DNA of 64,000 bases. It comes from Novosphingobium sp. PhB57 (GTDB lineage Bacteria > Pseudomonadota > Alphaproteobacteria > Sphingomonadales > Sphingomonadaceae). The notes under the pieces were generated by a model. The model ran no database searches, was not told the origin of the DNA, and saw nothing but the letters and a program-made list of their open reading frames with translations. The stretch is taken from contig NZ_SMBO01000001.1 in NCBI RefSeq assembly GCF_004342985.1, positions 992,001 through 1,056,000 on the forward strand. Reading direction: 5' to 3'. A program made the translations under genes and the position numbers. Positions 36,079 to 44,487 of this stretch are shown piece by piece (position 1 is the first letter of the stretch; every line of letters begins with the position of its first letter).

Positions 36079-37158
36079 TCAGACTCCCTGCACCGCCGCT
36101 GCGGCTTCTATTCGTTCGCAGGCATCCACAAGCTCCCCAAGGTCACTATATCGCCCGAATCCCAGACGGATAGAGGCTTTGGCTTCTGAATCGGACAGTC
36201 CGATCGCCTTGAGGACGTGGCTCGGCCGCCCCGAGCCGCTGGCGCAGGCGGAACCGGCGGAAAAGGCCACGTTCCGAACGTCCGACATGAGCCGGGCGAC
36301 ATCCAGCCCCGGCAGCCGCAGGTTGAGGTTTCCGCGCCAGCGATGTTCCGGCGACCCGTTGAGCGTCCAGCGCGAGAGGATATCGCGCGCGGCATTCCAC
36401 AGGGCATCGACGGTCCGGGCATCCTCCTCCATGCGCGCGGCCGCGATGGTCGCCGCAGCCCCGAAACCGGCGCAGAGTGCCGGGCTGAGGGTGCCGGAAC
36501 GCAGGCCCTGTTCCTGTCCGCCGCCATGGATCAGCGGAGCAAGCGCCACGCCGTCACGCACCCAGAGCGCGCCAATTCCCTTGGGGCCGTAGAGCTTGTG
36601 CGCCGAGATCGCGATCATGTCGGCGCCGGCCGGCGGGGCCAGCTTTCCGGCGCCCTGCACGGCATCGCAAAGAAACAGCGCCCCGGCCGCATGGGCGGCC
36701 TCGGCAAGCGCCTCCACCGGCTGGACCGTGCCGATCTCGTTGTTGACCTGCATCACCGCGACAAGGCCGGTCCCCGTCGGGATAGGCCGCGCAGGATCGA
36801 CCAGCCCTTGCGCGCTCACCGGCAGGATCGAGACCGCGGCATCGATCGCCCGCGCGCTATCGAGAACGGCGGCATGTTCGATGGCCGAGACGGCCAGCCG
36901 CGTGCTGCGGCTTCCCGCTAGGGCGAGATTGAGAGCTTCCGTGGCTCCCGAAGTGAAAATCACCCGCCCACCGGGCGGCAGCAGCGCAGCCACCTGCTCG
37001 CGCGCCACTTCGACTATGGCGGCAGCGGCTCGGCCTGGACGGTGCGGGCTATGCGGGTTGGCGAAACCCATGCCCTCCGGCCCGCCGAGCCAGGGCAGCA
37101 TCGCCTCCCGCGCTTCGGGGGCGAGCGGAGTAGTGGCCTGATAGTCGAGGTAGATCAC
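36079..37158 (-). CDS. Cysteine desulfurase family protein (second copy)
   Basis: Class V PLP aminotransferase, 359 residues, of the NifS/IscS type, releasing sulfur from cysteine as an enzyme persulfide. Markers: YLDYQATTPLAPEAREAMLP, FTSGATEALNLAL, MQVNNEIGTVQPVE, the PLP Lys in AISAHKLYGPKGIGAL, and the catalytic loop AGSACASGSGRPSHVL. The GTG at 37158 overlaps the stop of the upstream desulfurase by 4 bp, so the pair is translationally coupled. The next gene is a ferredoxin. Confidence 0.92.
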   Translation of the reverse strand: MIYLDYQATTPLAPEAREAMLPWLGGPEGMGFANPHSPHRPGRAAAAIVEVAREQVAALLPPGGRVIFTSGATEALNLALAGSRSTRLAVSAIEHAAVLDSARAIDAAVSILPVSAQGLVDPARPIPTGTGLVAVMQVNNEIGTVQPVEALAEAAHAAGALFLCDAVQGAGKLAPPAGADMIAISAHKLYGPKGIGALWVRDGVALAPLIHGGGQEQGLRSGTLSPALCAGFGAAATIAAARMEEDARTVDALWNAARDILSRWTLNGSPEHRWRGNLNLRLPGLDVARLMSDVRNVAFSAGSACASGSGRPSHVLKAIGLSDSEAKASIRLGFGRYSDLGELVDACERIEAAAAVQGV

Positions 37159-38210
37159 GCATTCACCTTCGACCAGGCCTCGGCAAAGGCGTCCAGTTCG
37201 GCGGGCGTGGTGTTCCAGCCAAGGCTGACGCGCACGGTGCGCCGGGCCAGATCCTCGTCTATGCCGAAACCCTTGAGCACCCTGCTCTGCTTGAGCGTAC
37301 CGGACGAGCACGCGCTTCCGGCCGAGATCGCGAAACCGGCCGCGTCCATGCGGATCAGCATGGCCGTCGCCGCCAGACGCGGCGCGGCCACGGCAAAGAT
37401 GTGCGAGCACTGCATGCCGGGCTGGAGCACTTCGCCATGCCGGGACAACGCCGCCCTGAAATCGAGGCGCTGCTCCGCCGTGGTCGCCCAACCCTCCAGC
37501 CCCATCGCTTCCAGGCCCGCCGCGAAGCCGAGAGCGCCCGGCAGGTTCTCGGTCCCTGCGCGATAGCCGCGCTCCTGCCCGCCGCTCGGTGCGAGCATGG
37601 CGAAATCCTTCACGAGCAAGGCGCCTATGCCGATGGGTCCGCCCAGCTTGTGCGCCGAAAGCACGATCATATCCGCATCGGGCAGCGCCGCCTTGCCGGC
37701 CGACTGTGAACAGTCCGCCACGACCAGCCCTCCCGCGGCGCGCACTTGCTCCACCAGCGGATTGCGAGCGTAAGGCAGGAGAACGGTGCCGGTCTCCGAA
37801 TTGATCGACTGCACCGCCACGACCGCCCGGCCAGGCATGGCCAGCGCCCTTGCCAGGGCATCGCTATCGATTTCACCCTCCCGCATGGGCAGTTCCTGCG
37901 CGTCCGGCGCGGCGCGGAACACGGCATCGTGCTCCACGGCCGAGACCAGCCGCCGCTCCGCCCTGGCCCGGCCGAGGCCGATCGCCAGGGCTTCGCTCGC
38001 CCCGGACGTGAAGATCACTTCGCCCTGCCAGCCGAGCGCGTCCTTCACCCGCTCGCGCGCGTCCTCAAGGCTGGCGCGAGCGGCGCGGCCCTGTTTGTGC
38101 GGGCTGGACGGGTTGGCCCAGAGCGCCGCCCCTTCCAGCCACGCCTCGCGGGCCGGAGGCAGGAGCGGCGTGGTCGCCGCATGGTCGAGATAGATCTGTT
38201 GGGCTGACAT
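37155..38210 (-). CDS. Cysteine desulfurase family protein (first copy)
   Basis: A 351-residue NifS/IscS-like enzyme: IYLDHAATTPLLPPAREAWL, FTSGASEALAIGL, QSINSETGTVLLPY, PLP Lys in LSAHKLGGPIGIGALLV and the Cys loop SAGSACSSGTLKQSRVL. It is clearly paralogous to the gene it overlaps, but well diverged, so this is an old duplication or a functional pair. No scaffold (IscU, SufB/C/D) gene is adjacent in the window. ATG 38210. Confidence 0.92.
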   Translation of the reverse strand: MSAQQIYLDHAATTPLLPPAREAWLEGAALWANPSSPHKQGRAARASLEDARERVKDALGWQGEVIFTSGASEALAIGLGRARAERRLVSAVEHDAVFRAAPDAQELPMREGEIDSDALARALAMPGRAVVAVQSINSETGTVLLPYARNPLVEQVRAAGGLVVADCSQSAGKAALPDADMIVLSAHKLGGPIGIGALLVKDFAMLAPSGGQERGYRAGTENLPGALGFAAGLEAMGLEGWATTAEQRLDFRAALSRHGEVLQPGMQCSHIFAVAAPRLAATAMLIRMDAAGFAISAGSACSSGTLKQSRVLKGFGIDEDLARRTVRVSLGWNTTPAELDAFAEAWSKVNA

Positions 38211-38340
38211 CGCTTGAAAAGTTGTTTTTGGAGCGAAGGTTTCTATATAGCGATCTTCCCTTTTTCCACTCCCGCGATGGCTGGCGAGAAATTCGCCGCC
38301 GTTTTCGCGGGAGTTTCAACAGGTCAGGTTCGCGAAACTT

Positions 38341-38997
38341 ATGCCCGCAGTCATCTTCCCCGGACCCGAAGGCCGCCTCGAAGGCCGCTTCCAGCCGGCG
38401 CCGCGTCCGCGCGCGCCCGTGGCGATGATCCTTCACCCGCACCCCCAGGCCGGCGGCACGATGAACGACCGCATCACGCAGCACCTCTACAAGACTTTCG
38501 TGAATCGCGGCTTCGCGACGCTGCGCTTCAACTTCCGCGGCGTCGGCCGCAGCCAGGGCAGCTTCGACAACGGCGTGGGCGAGCTTTCCGATGCCGCCGC
38601 CGCGCTTGACTGGGTGCAGTCGATCCACCCCGAAGCCTCGACCACCTGGATCGCCGGCTACTCGTTCGGCGCGCTGATCGGCATGCAGCTCTTGATGCGC
38701 CGCCCGGAAATCCGTGGCTTCATCTCGGTTGCTCCGCCGGCCAACATGTACGACTTCTCGTTCCTCGCCCCCTGCCCCGCATCGGGCATCCTGATTCAGG
38801 GCGCGGCGGATACGGTGGTGACGCCGAACGCCGTGCAGAAGCTGGTCGACAAGCTTCGCACCCAGAAGCACATCACGATCCACCACGACGAGATTCCCCG
38901 CGCGAACCATTTCTTCGAGAACGAGATGGACGACCTGATGCGGTCGGTCGACAATTACCTCGACATGCGTCTGGCACCGGATTGCCCGATCAAGTGA
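38341..38997 (+). CDS. Alpha/beta hydrolase
   Basis: A 218-residue alpha/beta hydrolase of the short dienelactone hydrolase-like group. It has MILHPHPQAGGTMNDRITQH near the N-terminus, the oxyanion region FNFRGVGRSQGSFDNG, nucleophile elbow GYSFGA (Ser), ILIQGAADTVVTP with the acid, and the catalytic His in PRANHFFENEMDD. The substrate is unknown. It is divergent from the cysteine desulfurase pair (130-bp gap). Confidence 0.88.
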   Translation: MPAVIFPGPEGRLEGRFQPAPRPRAPVAMILHPHPQAGGTMNDRITQHLYKTFVNRGFATLRFNFRGVGRSQGSFDNGVGELSDAAAALDWVQSIHPEASTTWIAGYSFGALIGMQLLMRRPEIRGFISVAPPANMYDFSFLAPCPASGILIQGAADTVVTPNAVQKLVDKLRTQKHITIHHDEIPRANHFFENEMDDLMRSVDNYLDMRLAPDCPIK

Positions 38998-39033
38998 CGG
39001 GTTCCTAGGGCCGAGGAACCAGGCCCTTCAGAG

Positions 39034-39070
39034 CGAAAAAGGCGTTGGTGTCACTCCGACGCCTTTTTCG
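39034..39070. terminator. Intrinsic terminator after the alpha/beta hydrolase
   Basis: CGAAAAAGGCGT (39034-39045) and ACGCCTTTTTCG (39059-39070) form a 12-bp stem ending in a T tract. The right arm overlaps the last codons and stop of the convergent small membrane protein gene, so one element may serve both directions. Confidence 0.85.
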
Positions 39071-39263
39071 TATCCCCGGCCTTGGCCAGCGTGTCGCCCT
39101 GCGAATTCGGCAAAGTCCAGATCGCGACGTTCACGGTCAACACGCCCGCCAGCACCAGCATCAAAGCGGCTTGCTTGCGGTAGCCCCCGCGCCGAAAGAG
39201 CGCGACAGCTCCCAGCACGAGCAGAACAATGGTCAGGATCATGAGAGATAGGGCGAAGTCCAT
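39051..39263 (-). CDS. Small two-TM membrane protein, function unknown
   Basis: A 70-residue protein with two hydrophobic helices (about 3-22 and 32-50, the second reading ALMLVLAGVLTVNVAIWTL) joined by a basic loop, RRGGYRKQ, and a polar C-terminal tail whose codons lie in the terminator stem. No family recognised. It is similar in plan, not in sequence, to the protein at 7205-7411. Confidence 0.6.
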   Translation of the reverse strand: MDFALSLMILTIVLLVLGAVALFRRGGYRKQAALMLVLAGVLTVNVAIWTLPNSQGDTLAKAGDTKKASE

Positions 39264-39342
39264 GGCTTATCCCCTAACGCACTCGCCTGGCCGGCGCGAG
39301 CGGGTTTGACAGGCGGGAACGTCGCCGCCAGATTTCGCGGCC

Positions 39343-41190
39343 ATGAAGAACCCTGACATGACGGCCGCAGCACTCTCGCGGCGCACCACGCTCCAACTCC
39401 TCGCCGCCGGAACTGCCGGCATCGCCCTGCCCGGCGTCGCCCGCGCCGCGGCGGCCAGGCCGCAGGACGCAGCCGCCCTGCTCGATTCGATCGCCTGGAG
39501 GCTGCTGGAGCACAATCCGGAAGGCGCAACCGGCCTGGGCATCGACGTGGGCGCCCATGCCGCCTTGCGCTCCAAGGCGGAGGACCGCTCCTTCGCGGGC
39601 AAGGCCGCGCTCGCCAAGACCTTGCGCGAAGACCTAGCCCGCGTGGAGGCATTCCCGGTGTCCGGCCTGGACCATGCGACGCAGACCAGCCTTGCCGTGG
39701 TGCGCAGCGCTTACAAGACCTCGCTCGACGGTTTTGCGCAGCCCTATGGCGATGTCGCCGTGGGCGGCTGGCGCAACACGCCCTATGTCGTGATCCAGAA
39801 CGTGGGCGCCTATCTCGACACGCCCAAGTTCCTCGATGCCGACCATCCCGTGAAGACCGCCGCCGATGCGGAAGCCTACATCTCGCGCCTGTCGCAGTTC
39901 GACAACCAGCTCGACGGAGAGCTGGAGCGCATGCGCAAGGCCACCGACCAGGGCCTCGTCCCGCCGGACTTCCTGCTGGACCGCGCCATCGCGCAGATGA
40001 CCAGCACTCTCGAGGATGCCCGCAACAACGGCGGCGGCCTCGTCAGCTCGCTGGTCGACCGCACCAAGACCATCCCCGGCAACTGGGAGGGCCGTGCGAA
40101 GGCCATCGTTTCCGCCGAAGTCGTGCCCGCGCTGGAGCGCCAGCTCGCCGAACTGAAGCGCCAGCGCGGTGTAGCCAAGGGCGACCCGGGCATGCGCGAG
40201 CGTCCTCATGGCGCGGAATTCTACGCCTGGGCCCTGCGCGCCAGCACGACCACCACGGTGCCCGCCGCGGAGATCCACCAGCGCGGGCTTGAGGAACTGG
40301 CCGCGCTCCATGCCCGCATGGACCCGATCCTTCAGAAGCTGGGCTATACCACCGGCACCGTGGGCGAGCGGATGACCGCGCTCGGCACCGACAAGCGCTT
40401 CATGTTCCCCGAGGGCGATCCCGGCCGCACCGAGATCATGGCCTTCATCCGCCACCGCATCGACTGGATCCGCGCCCAGATGCCGCGCGCCTTCCGCGAT
40501 CCGGTGAAGGGCAATGTCGAAGTGCGCCGCCTGCCGCTGGCCGAGGAACCCGGCGCGCCGACCGCTTACGGCGGCGCCGGCTCGATCGACGGCTCGGTTC
40601 CGGGCAAGATGTGGATCAACTTGCGCACCACGGACCTGCACCGCAAGTACGACCTGCCCACCCTGGTCCACCATGAAGCGATCCCGGGCCACGTCTGGCA
40701 GGGCGAATATGCCAACCGCCTGCCGCTGATCCGCTCGATCCTGGCCTTCAACGCCTATTCGGAAGGCTGGGCGCTCTACGGCGAGCAATTGGCCGACGAG
40801 CTTGGCGCCTATGCCGACGATCCGGTCGGCCAGCTGGGCTATCTCCAGTCGATCGCGTTTCGTGCCTGCCGCATGGTCGTCGACACCGGCCTCCATTCCA
40901 AGGGCTGGAGCCGGGAAGAGGCCGTGCGCTTCTTCATGGAGAAGAACGGCAACAAGCGCGAGGAAGTGGCCAACGAAGTGGACCGCTACTGCTCCTGGCC
41001 GGGCCAGGCCTGCGGCTACAAGATGGGCCATTCCGAGATCAACCGGAAGCGCAGCCGCGCCCAGGCGGCGCTCGGCACCCGCTACGATTTGCGCGATTTC
41101 GACCAGGCCGTGGTCGACGGCGGCAATGTGCCGCTGGACGTGCTGGCGAAGAATATCGACAGCTATATCGCCACCGGCAAGGCCGGTTGA
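39343..41190 (+). CDS. DUF885 family protein with Tat signal
   Basis: A 615-residue exported protein of the DUF885 family, a group related to zinc carboxypeptidases. The N-terminus is a Tat-type signal (SRRTTLQLLAAG, then a hydrophobic stretch ending GVARA). The putative metal site is HHEAIPGH near residues 443-449, with downstream YSEGWALYGEQLADELG supplying the second Glu. PGQACGYKMGHSEI near the C-terminus is also conserved in the family. It likely acts as a periplasmic or envelope peptidase; the substrate is unknown. The start could also be ATG 39358. Confidence 0.88.
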   Translation: MKNPDMTAAALSRRTTLQLLAAGTAGIALPGVARAAAARPQDAAALLDSIAWRLLEHNPEGATGLGIDVGAHAALRSKAEDRSFAGKAALAKTLREDLARVEAFPVSGLDHATQTSLAVVRSAYKTSLDGFAQPYGDVAVGGWRNTPYVVIQNVGAYLDTPKFLDADHPVKTAADAEAYISRLSQFDNQLDGELERMRKATDQGLVPPDFLLDRAIAQMTSTLEDARNNGGGLVSSLVDRTKTIPGNWEGRAKAIVSAEVVPALERQLAELKRQRGVAKGDPGMRERPHGAEFYAWALRASTTTTVPAAEIHQRGLEELAALHARMDPILQKLGYTTGTVGERMTALGTDKRFMFPEGDPGRTEIMAFIRHRIDWIRAQMPRAFRDPVKGNVEVRRLPLAEEPGAPTAYGGAGSIDGSVPGKMWINLRTTDLHRKYDLPTLVHHEAIPGHVWQGEYANRLPLIRSILAFNAYSEGWALYGEQLADELGAYADDPVGQLGYLQSIAFRACRMVVDTGLHSKGWSREEAVRFFMEKNGNKREEVANEVDRYCSWPGQACGYKMGHSEINRKRSRAQAALGTRYDLRDFDQAVVDGGNVPLDVLAKNIDSYIATGKAG

Positions 41191-41196
41191 TGGTAA

Positions 41197-41225
41197 CGTC
41201 GTCCCGGATCGAATCCGGGACGACG
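41197..41225. repeat. REP-like palindrome
   Basis: CGTCGTCCCGGAT (41197-41209) pairs with ATCCGGGACGACG (41213-41225) across three bases. It lies between the convergent DUF885 gene and the small protein at 41251. Same core as the elements at 32.7 and 35.7 kb. Confidence 0.8.
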
Positions 41226-41250
41226 ATAATTCACGAGTTGGGCCGCTCGC

Positions 41251-41604
41251 TTACTTCTTGCCGAAGAAGCCCTTGGCCATGTCGGTCAGGTCGTCGATCA
41301 CGCTGCCGTCCCCGTCCTTGTCGAGGAACGCGGTGAACTTCGAAGGGTCGCTGCCGACCAGGCTGGCGAACTGACCCAGCGAGCCTTCGCCGCCGATGGC
41401 CGCGATCACCTGCTGGATCGTGCCGACGCCGAGACCGGTCTTCTGCGCGGCCAGCTGCGCCGTGTCGCCCTCTTCCTGATGCGCCAGTCCGAGCGCGGCA
41501 ATCGCCTTTTCAGCCTGCGCCGGCTCGATGCCGAGCTTGGAGGCGAGGTTCGCGATGTCGGGGTGGTCGCTGACTTGTCCAAGGATGCCGTCGAAAAGTC
41601 CCAT
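41251..41604 (-). CDS. Hypothetical protein with EF-hand-like loop
   Basis: A 117-residue soluble protein starting MGLFDGILGQVSDHPDIANL and ending in a short basic tail (AKGFFGKK). Near the C-terminus DKDGDGSVIDDL resembles a calcium-binding EF-hand loop but has Leu rather than Glu at the last position. The middle is Ala/Gly/Gln-rich helix. I do not recognise a named family. ATG 41604 is preferred because it follows a GGAGAAA site. Confidence 0.65.
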   Translation of the reverse strand: MGLFDGILGQVSDHPDIANLASKLGIEPAQAEKAIAALGLAHQEEGDTAQLAAQKTGLGVGTIQQVIAAIGGEGSLGQFASLVGSDPSKFTAFLDKDGDGSVIDDLTDMAKGFFGKK

Positions 41605-41662
41605 GGTCTTTCTCCTGGAGAGAGGGGGAAGAGGAGGATGCACTGTCTTGATGACAAAACAA

Positions 41663-41690
41663 GGGCCTCGAAACCGAAGTTCCGAGGCCC
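41663..41690 (-). terminator. Terminator of pckA
   Basis: GGGCCTCG (41663-41670) and CGAGGCCC (41683-41690); read on the minus strand the stem is followed by TTGTTTTGT. Located 70 bp after the pckA stop. Confidence 0.75.
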
Positions 41691-41760
41691 CCTGTTTATT
41701 TCAAGCCGGAATGCCTGATTCAGGTAGAACCAAGCGCTTTCGAAGCAGGATTGTCCAAGA

Positions 41761-43368
41761 TCAGGCCGCGACCGGCGCCGCCTTGCGCACGCCTTCGTCG
41801 ACATGCTCTTCGAACTGGGCGAAGTTTTCGATGAACTGGCGCACCAGCGTCTGCGCCGTCTTGTCGTAGGCATCGCCATCTGCCCAGGCGCCGCGCGGGT
41901 CGAGCAGCTTGCTGTCGACTCCCGGAACCGCCACCGGAACCTCGAAGCCGAAGTTCGGATCTTCCTTGAACTTGGCATTGTTGAGGCTGCCGTCGAGCGC
42001 GGCATTGAGCAGGGCACGGGTGGCCTTGATCGGCATGCGCTTGATGCCTTCCATCGTCGCCATACCGCCCGACCAGCCGGTGTTCACCAGCCAGCACTTC
42101 ACGCCGCCCTTGGCGATGCGCTCCTTGAGGAGATTGCCGTAGACCGAGGGATGGCGCGGCATGAACGGTGCGCCGAAGCAGGTGGAGAACGTCGCTTCCG
42201 GTTCGGTCACGCCGATTTCGGTGCCGGCAACGCGCGCGGTATATCCCGAGAGGAAGTGGTACATCGCCTGGTCCGGGGTGAGCCGCGCGATCGGCGGCAA
42301 CACGCCGTAGGCATCGGCGGTCAGGAAGATGATGTTCTTCGGAACCGGGCCGAGGTTCTTCTCCGAGCAGTTCGGAATGAAGTCGATCGGGTAGGACCCG
42401 CGGCTGTTTTCGGCCAGGCTGTTGTCGTCGAGGTCGATCTGGCGCGTCTCCGGATCGATCACCACGTTTTCCAGCACCGTGCCGAAGCGCTTGGTGGTGG
42501 CGAAGATTTCCGGCTCGGCTTCGGCCGAAAGACGGATCATCTTGGCGTAGCAGCCGCCTTCGAAGTTGAACACGGCGGTATCGGACCAGCCATGCTCGTC
42601 GTCACCGATCAGGGTACGCGAGGCATCGGCCGAAAGCGTGGTCTTGCCGGTGCCGGAAAGGCCGAAGAACACGGCAGTATCGCCCTCGGGACCGATATTC
42701 GCCGAGCAGTGCATCGGCATCACGCCCTTGGTCGGCAGCAGGTAGTTGAGAATGCCGAAGACCGACTTCTTCATCTCGCCTGCATAGGAGGTGCCACCGA
42801 TGAGGATCAGCTTCTCGCTGAAATTGACCGCGATCACCGTCTCGCTGCGCGAACCATGGCGCTCGGGATCGGCGCGGAAGCTCGGCAGGTCGATAATGGT
42901 GTATTCGGGCACGAAGCTTTCCAGCTCCGTCTCGGTCGGGCGCACCAGCAGCGTGCGGATGAACAGGTTGTGCCAGGCGAACTCATTGATCACCCGCACT
43001 TTCACGCGGTGTTCCGGCTGCGAGCCGCCGAACAGGTCGGCCACGTAGAGCTGATCCTTCTCGGACACGGCAGCCAGAAAATCGGCCTTGAGCGCGGCGA
43101 AATGTTCCGGCGTCATCGGCACGTTGGTCTTGCCCCACCAGACCGTATTTTCGGTCTCGGCGTCCTTGACGATGAACTTGTCCTTGGCCGAGCGCCCGGT
43201 GTGCTTGCCTGTCGCCACGACGAACGGACCGTCCGCAGCGAGCATGCCCTCGCCATTCTTGACGGCTTGCTCGATCAACGGCGCAGTGCCGAGGTTCGCG
43301 AGCACTTTCGCGCCTGTTTCTATGCCTTGACTGGCGAGCGGATAGTTAAGGGAAGCGGCCAATGTCAT
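41761..43368 (-). CDS. pckA: Phosphoenolpyruvate carboxykinase (ATP)
   Basis: First committed step of gluconeogenesis: oxaloacetate plus ATP to PEP, CO2 and ADP. Family markers: [18 protein letters not shown], the P-loop [35 protein letters not shown] and VNTGWSGG, as expected for the ATP-dependent type. About 535 residues. Initiation is ambiguous: ATG 43377, ATG 43368 and TTG 43362 are in frame, and the GGAGG between the first two is best spaced for the TTG. It is divergent from chvI, the conserved alphaproteobacterial arrangement linking envelope sensing to carbon flux. Confidence 0.96.
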   Translation of the reverse strand: MTLAASLNYPLASQGIETGAKVLANLGTAPLIEQAVKNGEGMLAADGPFVVATGKHTGRSAKDKFIVKDAETENTVWWGKTNVPMTPEHFAALKADFLAAVSEKDQLYVADLFGGSQPEHRVKVRVINEFAWHNLFIRTLLVRPTETELESFVPEYTIIDLPSFRADPERHGSRSETVIAVNFSEKLILIGGTSYAGEMKKSVFGILNYLLPTKGVMPMHCSANIGPEGDTAVFFGLSGTGKTTLSADASRTLIGDDEHGWSDTAVFNFEGGCYAKMIRLSAEAEPEIFATTKRFGTVLENVVIDPETRQIDLDDNSLAENSRGSYPIDFIPNCSEKNLGPVPKNIIFLTADAYGVLPPIARLTPDQAMYHFLSGYTARVAGTEIGVTEPEATFSTCFGAPFMPRHPSVYGNLLKERIAKGGVKCWLVNTGWSGGMATMEGIKRMPIKATRALLNAALDGSLNNAKFKEDPNFGFEVPVAVPGVDSKLLDPRGAWADGDAYDKTAQTLVRQFIENFAQFEEHVDEGVRKAAPVAA

Positions 43369-43413
43369 CTCCTCCATTTAAGGCGGGACCGGCGGGAACC
43401 AGGCACGCCCCGA

Positions 43414-43482
43414 CATTTTTGCGCAAGAATCGGCTGGCGATTATTCGCCCAGCCCCTTTTCCGTCAAATTTTTGCAAAAATA
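43414..43482. promoter_or_regulatory. Pair of similar palindromic boxes between pckA and chvI
   Basis: ATTTTTGCAAAAAT (43469-43482) is a perfect palindrome, and CATTTTTGCGCAAGAAT (43414-43430) is a relaxed copy about 54 bp away. Both lie in the 243 bp between the divergent pckA and chvI genes, in otherwise G+C-rich sequence. They are good candidates for operator sites controlling pckA, chvI or both; I cannot name the regulator. Confidence 0.5.
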
Positions 43483-43620
43483 AATGGAGCGGGGGAGGTA
43501 GGACGAATGCACCTCGACCATTCCGGGGCAAATTCGGGACGAATCGCAAAGGCGTGGACGGCCAGGCCGGCAGCCGCTAGTCACGGCGTTCGATTGCACG
43601 GAAGGAACGCAGCGCAATCC

Positions 43621-44424
43621 ATGGTTGAATCCACGGCATCTTCCACGCCAGGCCCGGCCGGCTCCCCCGCCACGGGCAGCCCTTCCCCCGAAGAGACCCT
43701 GCCGGCGCCCGTCCGCCAGCAATCGATCGCGCTGGTGGACGACGACCGCAACATCCTGACCACCGTGTCGATCGGTCTCCAGGCCGAAGGCTTCGCCACG
43801 CGCCTCTATACCGATGGCGAAACGGCGCTGAAGGCCCTGCTGGAGAATCCGCCGGACCTGGCCATCTTCGACATCAAGATGCCGCGCATGGACGGGCTGC
43901 ACTTGCTCCAGGCGCTGCGCGAACAGTCCAGCCTGCCGGTGATCTTCCTGACCTCGAAGGACGAGGAACCGGACGAGGCGCTGGGCCTGGCGATGGGCGC
44001 GGATGACTACATCACCAAGCCGTTCAGCCAGCGCCTGCTGATCGCCCGCATTCGCGCGATCCTTCGCCGCAGCGAACTGGCGAAGACGTCCAGCGAGGAG
44101 ACCGTGCAGGAAAACCTGCCCGACCCGGTGACACGCGGCCGCCTCAGCCTCGACCCCGCACGCCATCAGGTGACCTGGAATGGCGAACCGGTCTCGCTGA
44201 CCGTTACCGAGTTCCTCATCCTGGAAGCGCTCGCCTTGCGGCCGGGCGTCGTGAAAAGCCGCAACCAGCTGATGGACGCCGCCTATAGCGAGGACGTCTA
44301 CGTCGACGACCGCACGATCGACAGCCATATCAAGCGCCTGCGCCGCAAGTTCCGCGGGGTCGACCCCGAATTCTCCGCGATCGATACGCTCTACGGCGCC
44401 GGCTATTCGTTCACCGATGGCTGA
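43621..44424 (+). CDS. chvI: ChvI-type response regulator
   Basis: OmpR-family regulator of the ChvG/ChvI (ExoS/ChvI, BvrS/BvrR) two-component system controlling envelope and acid-stress genes in alphaproteobacteria. Receiver phospho-acceptor Asp84 ([14 protein letters not shown]), conserved Lys in DDYITKPFS, and a C-terminal winged helix ([37 protein letters not shown]). ATG 43621 opens a 30-residue low-complexity Pro/Ser-rich N-terminus. 267 residues. The kinase gene follows 63 bp downstream. Confidence 0.93.
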   Translation: MVESTASSTPGPAGSPATGSPSPEETLPAPVRQQSIALVDDDRNILTTVSIGLQAEGFATRLYTDGETALKALLENPPDLAIFDIKMPRMDGLHLLQALREQSSLPVIFLTSKDEEPDEALGLAMGADDYITKPFSQRLLIARIRAILRRSELAKTSSEETVQENLPDPVTRGRLSLDPARHQVTWNGEPVSLTVTEFLILEALALRPGVVKSRNQLMDAAYSEDVYVDDRTIDSHIKRLRRKFRGVDPEFSAIDTLYGAGYSFTDG

Positions 44425-44487
44425 ACCGCATCGCCGCCTCCGGCCCCTCGCCAACCCGCCCGCGCCTCCGCACGCCTCCGCCCGGCC

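Noticed and set aside
39343..41190. DUF885 gene as a classical M32 carboxypeptidase
   Set aside because: The motif is HEAIPGH rather than HExxH followed by the M32 pattern, so only the DUF885 family name is supported.
41803..43620. Long plus-strand open frame running from inside pckA into chvI
   Set aside because: Only the part from ATG 43621 is protein-like (ChvI); the rest is antisense to pckA.
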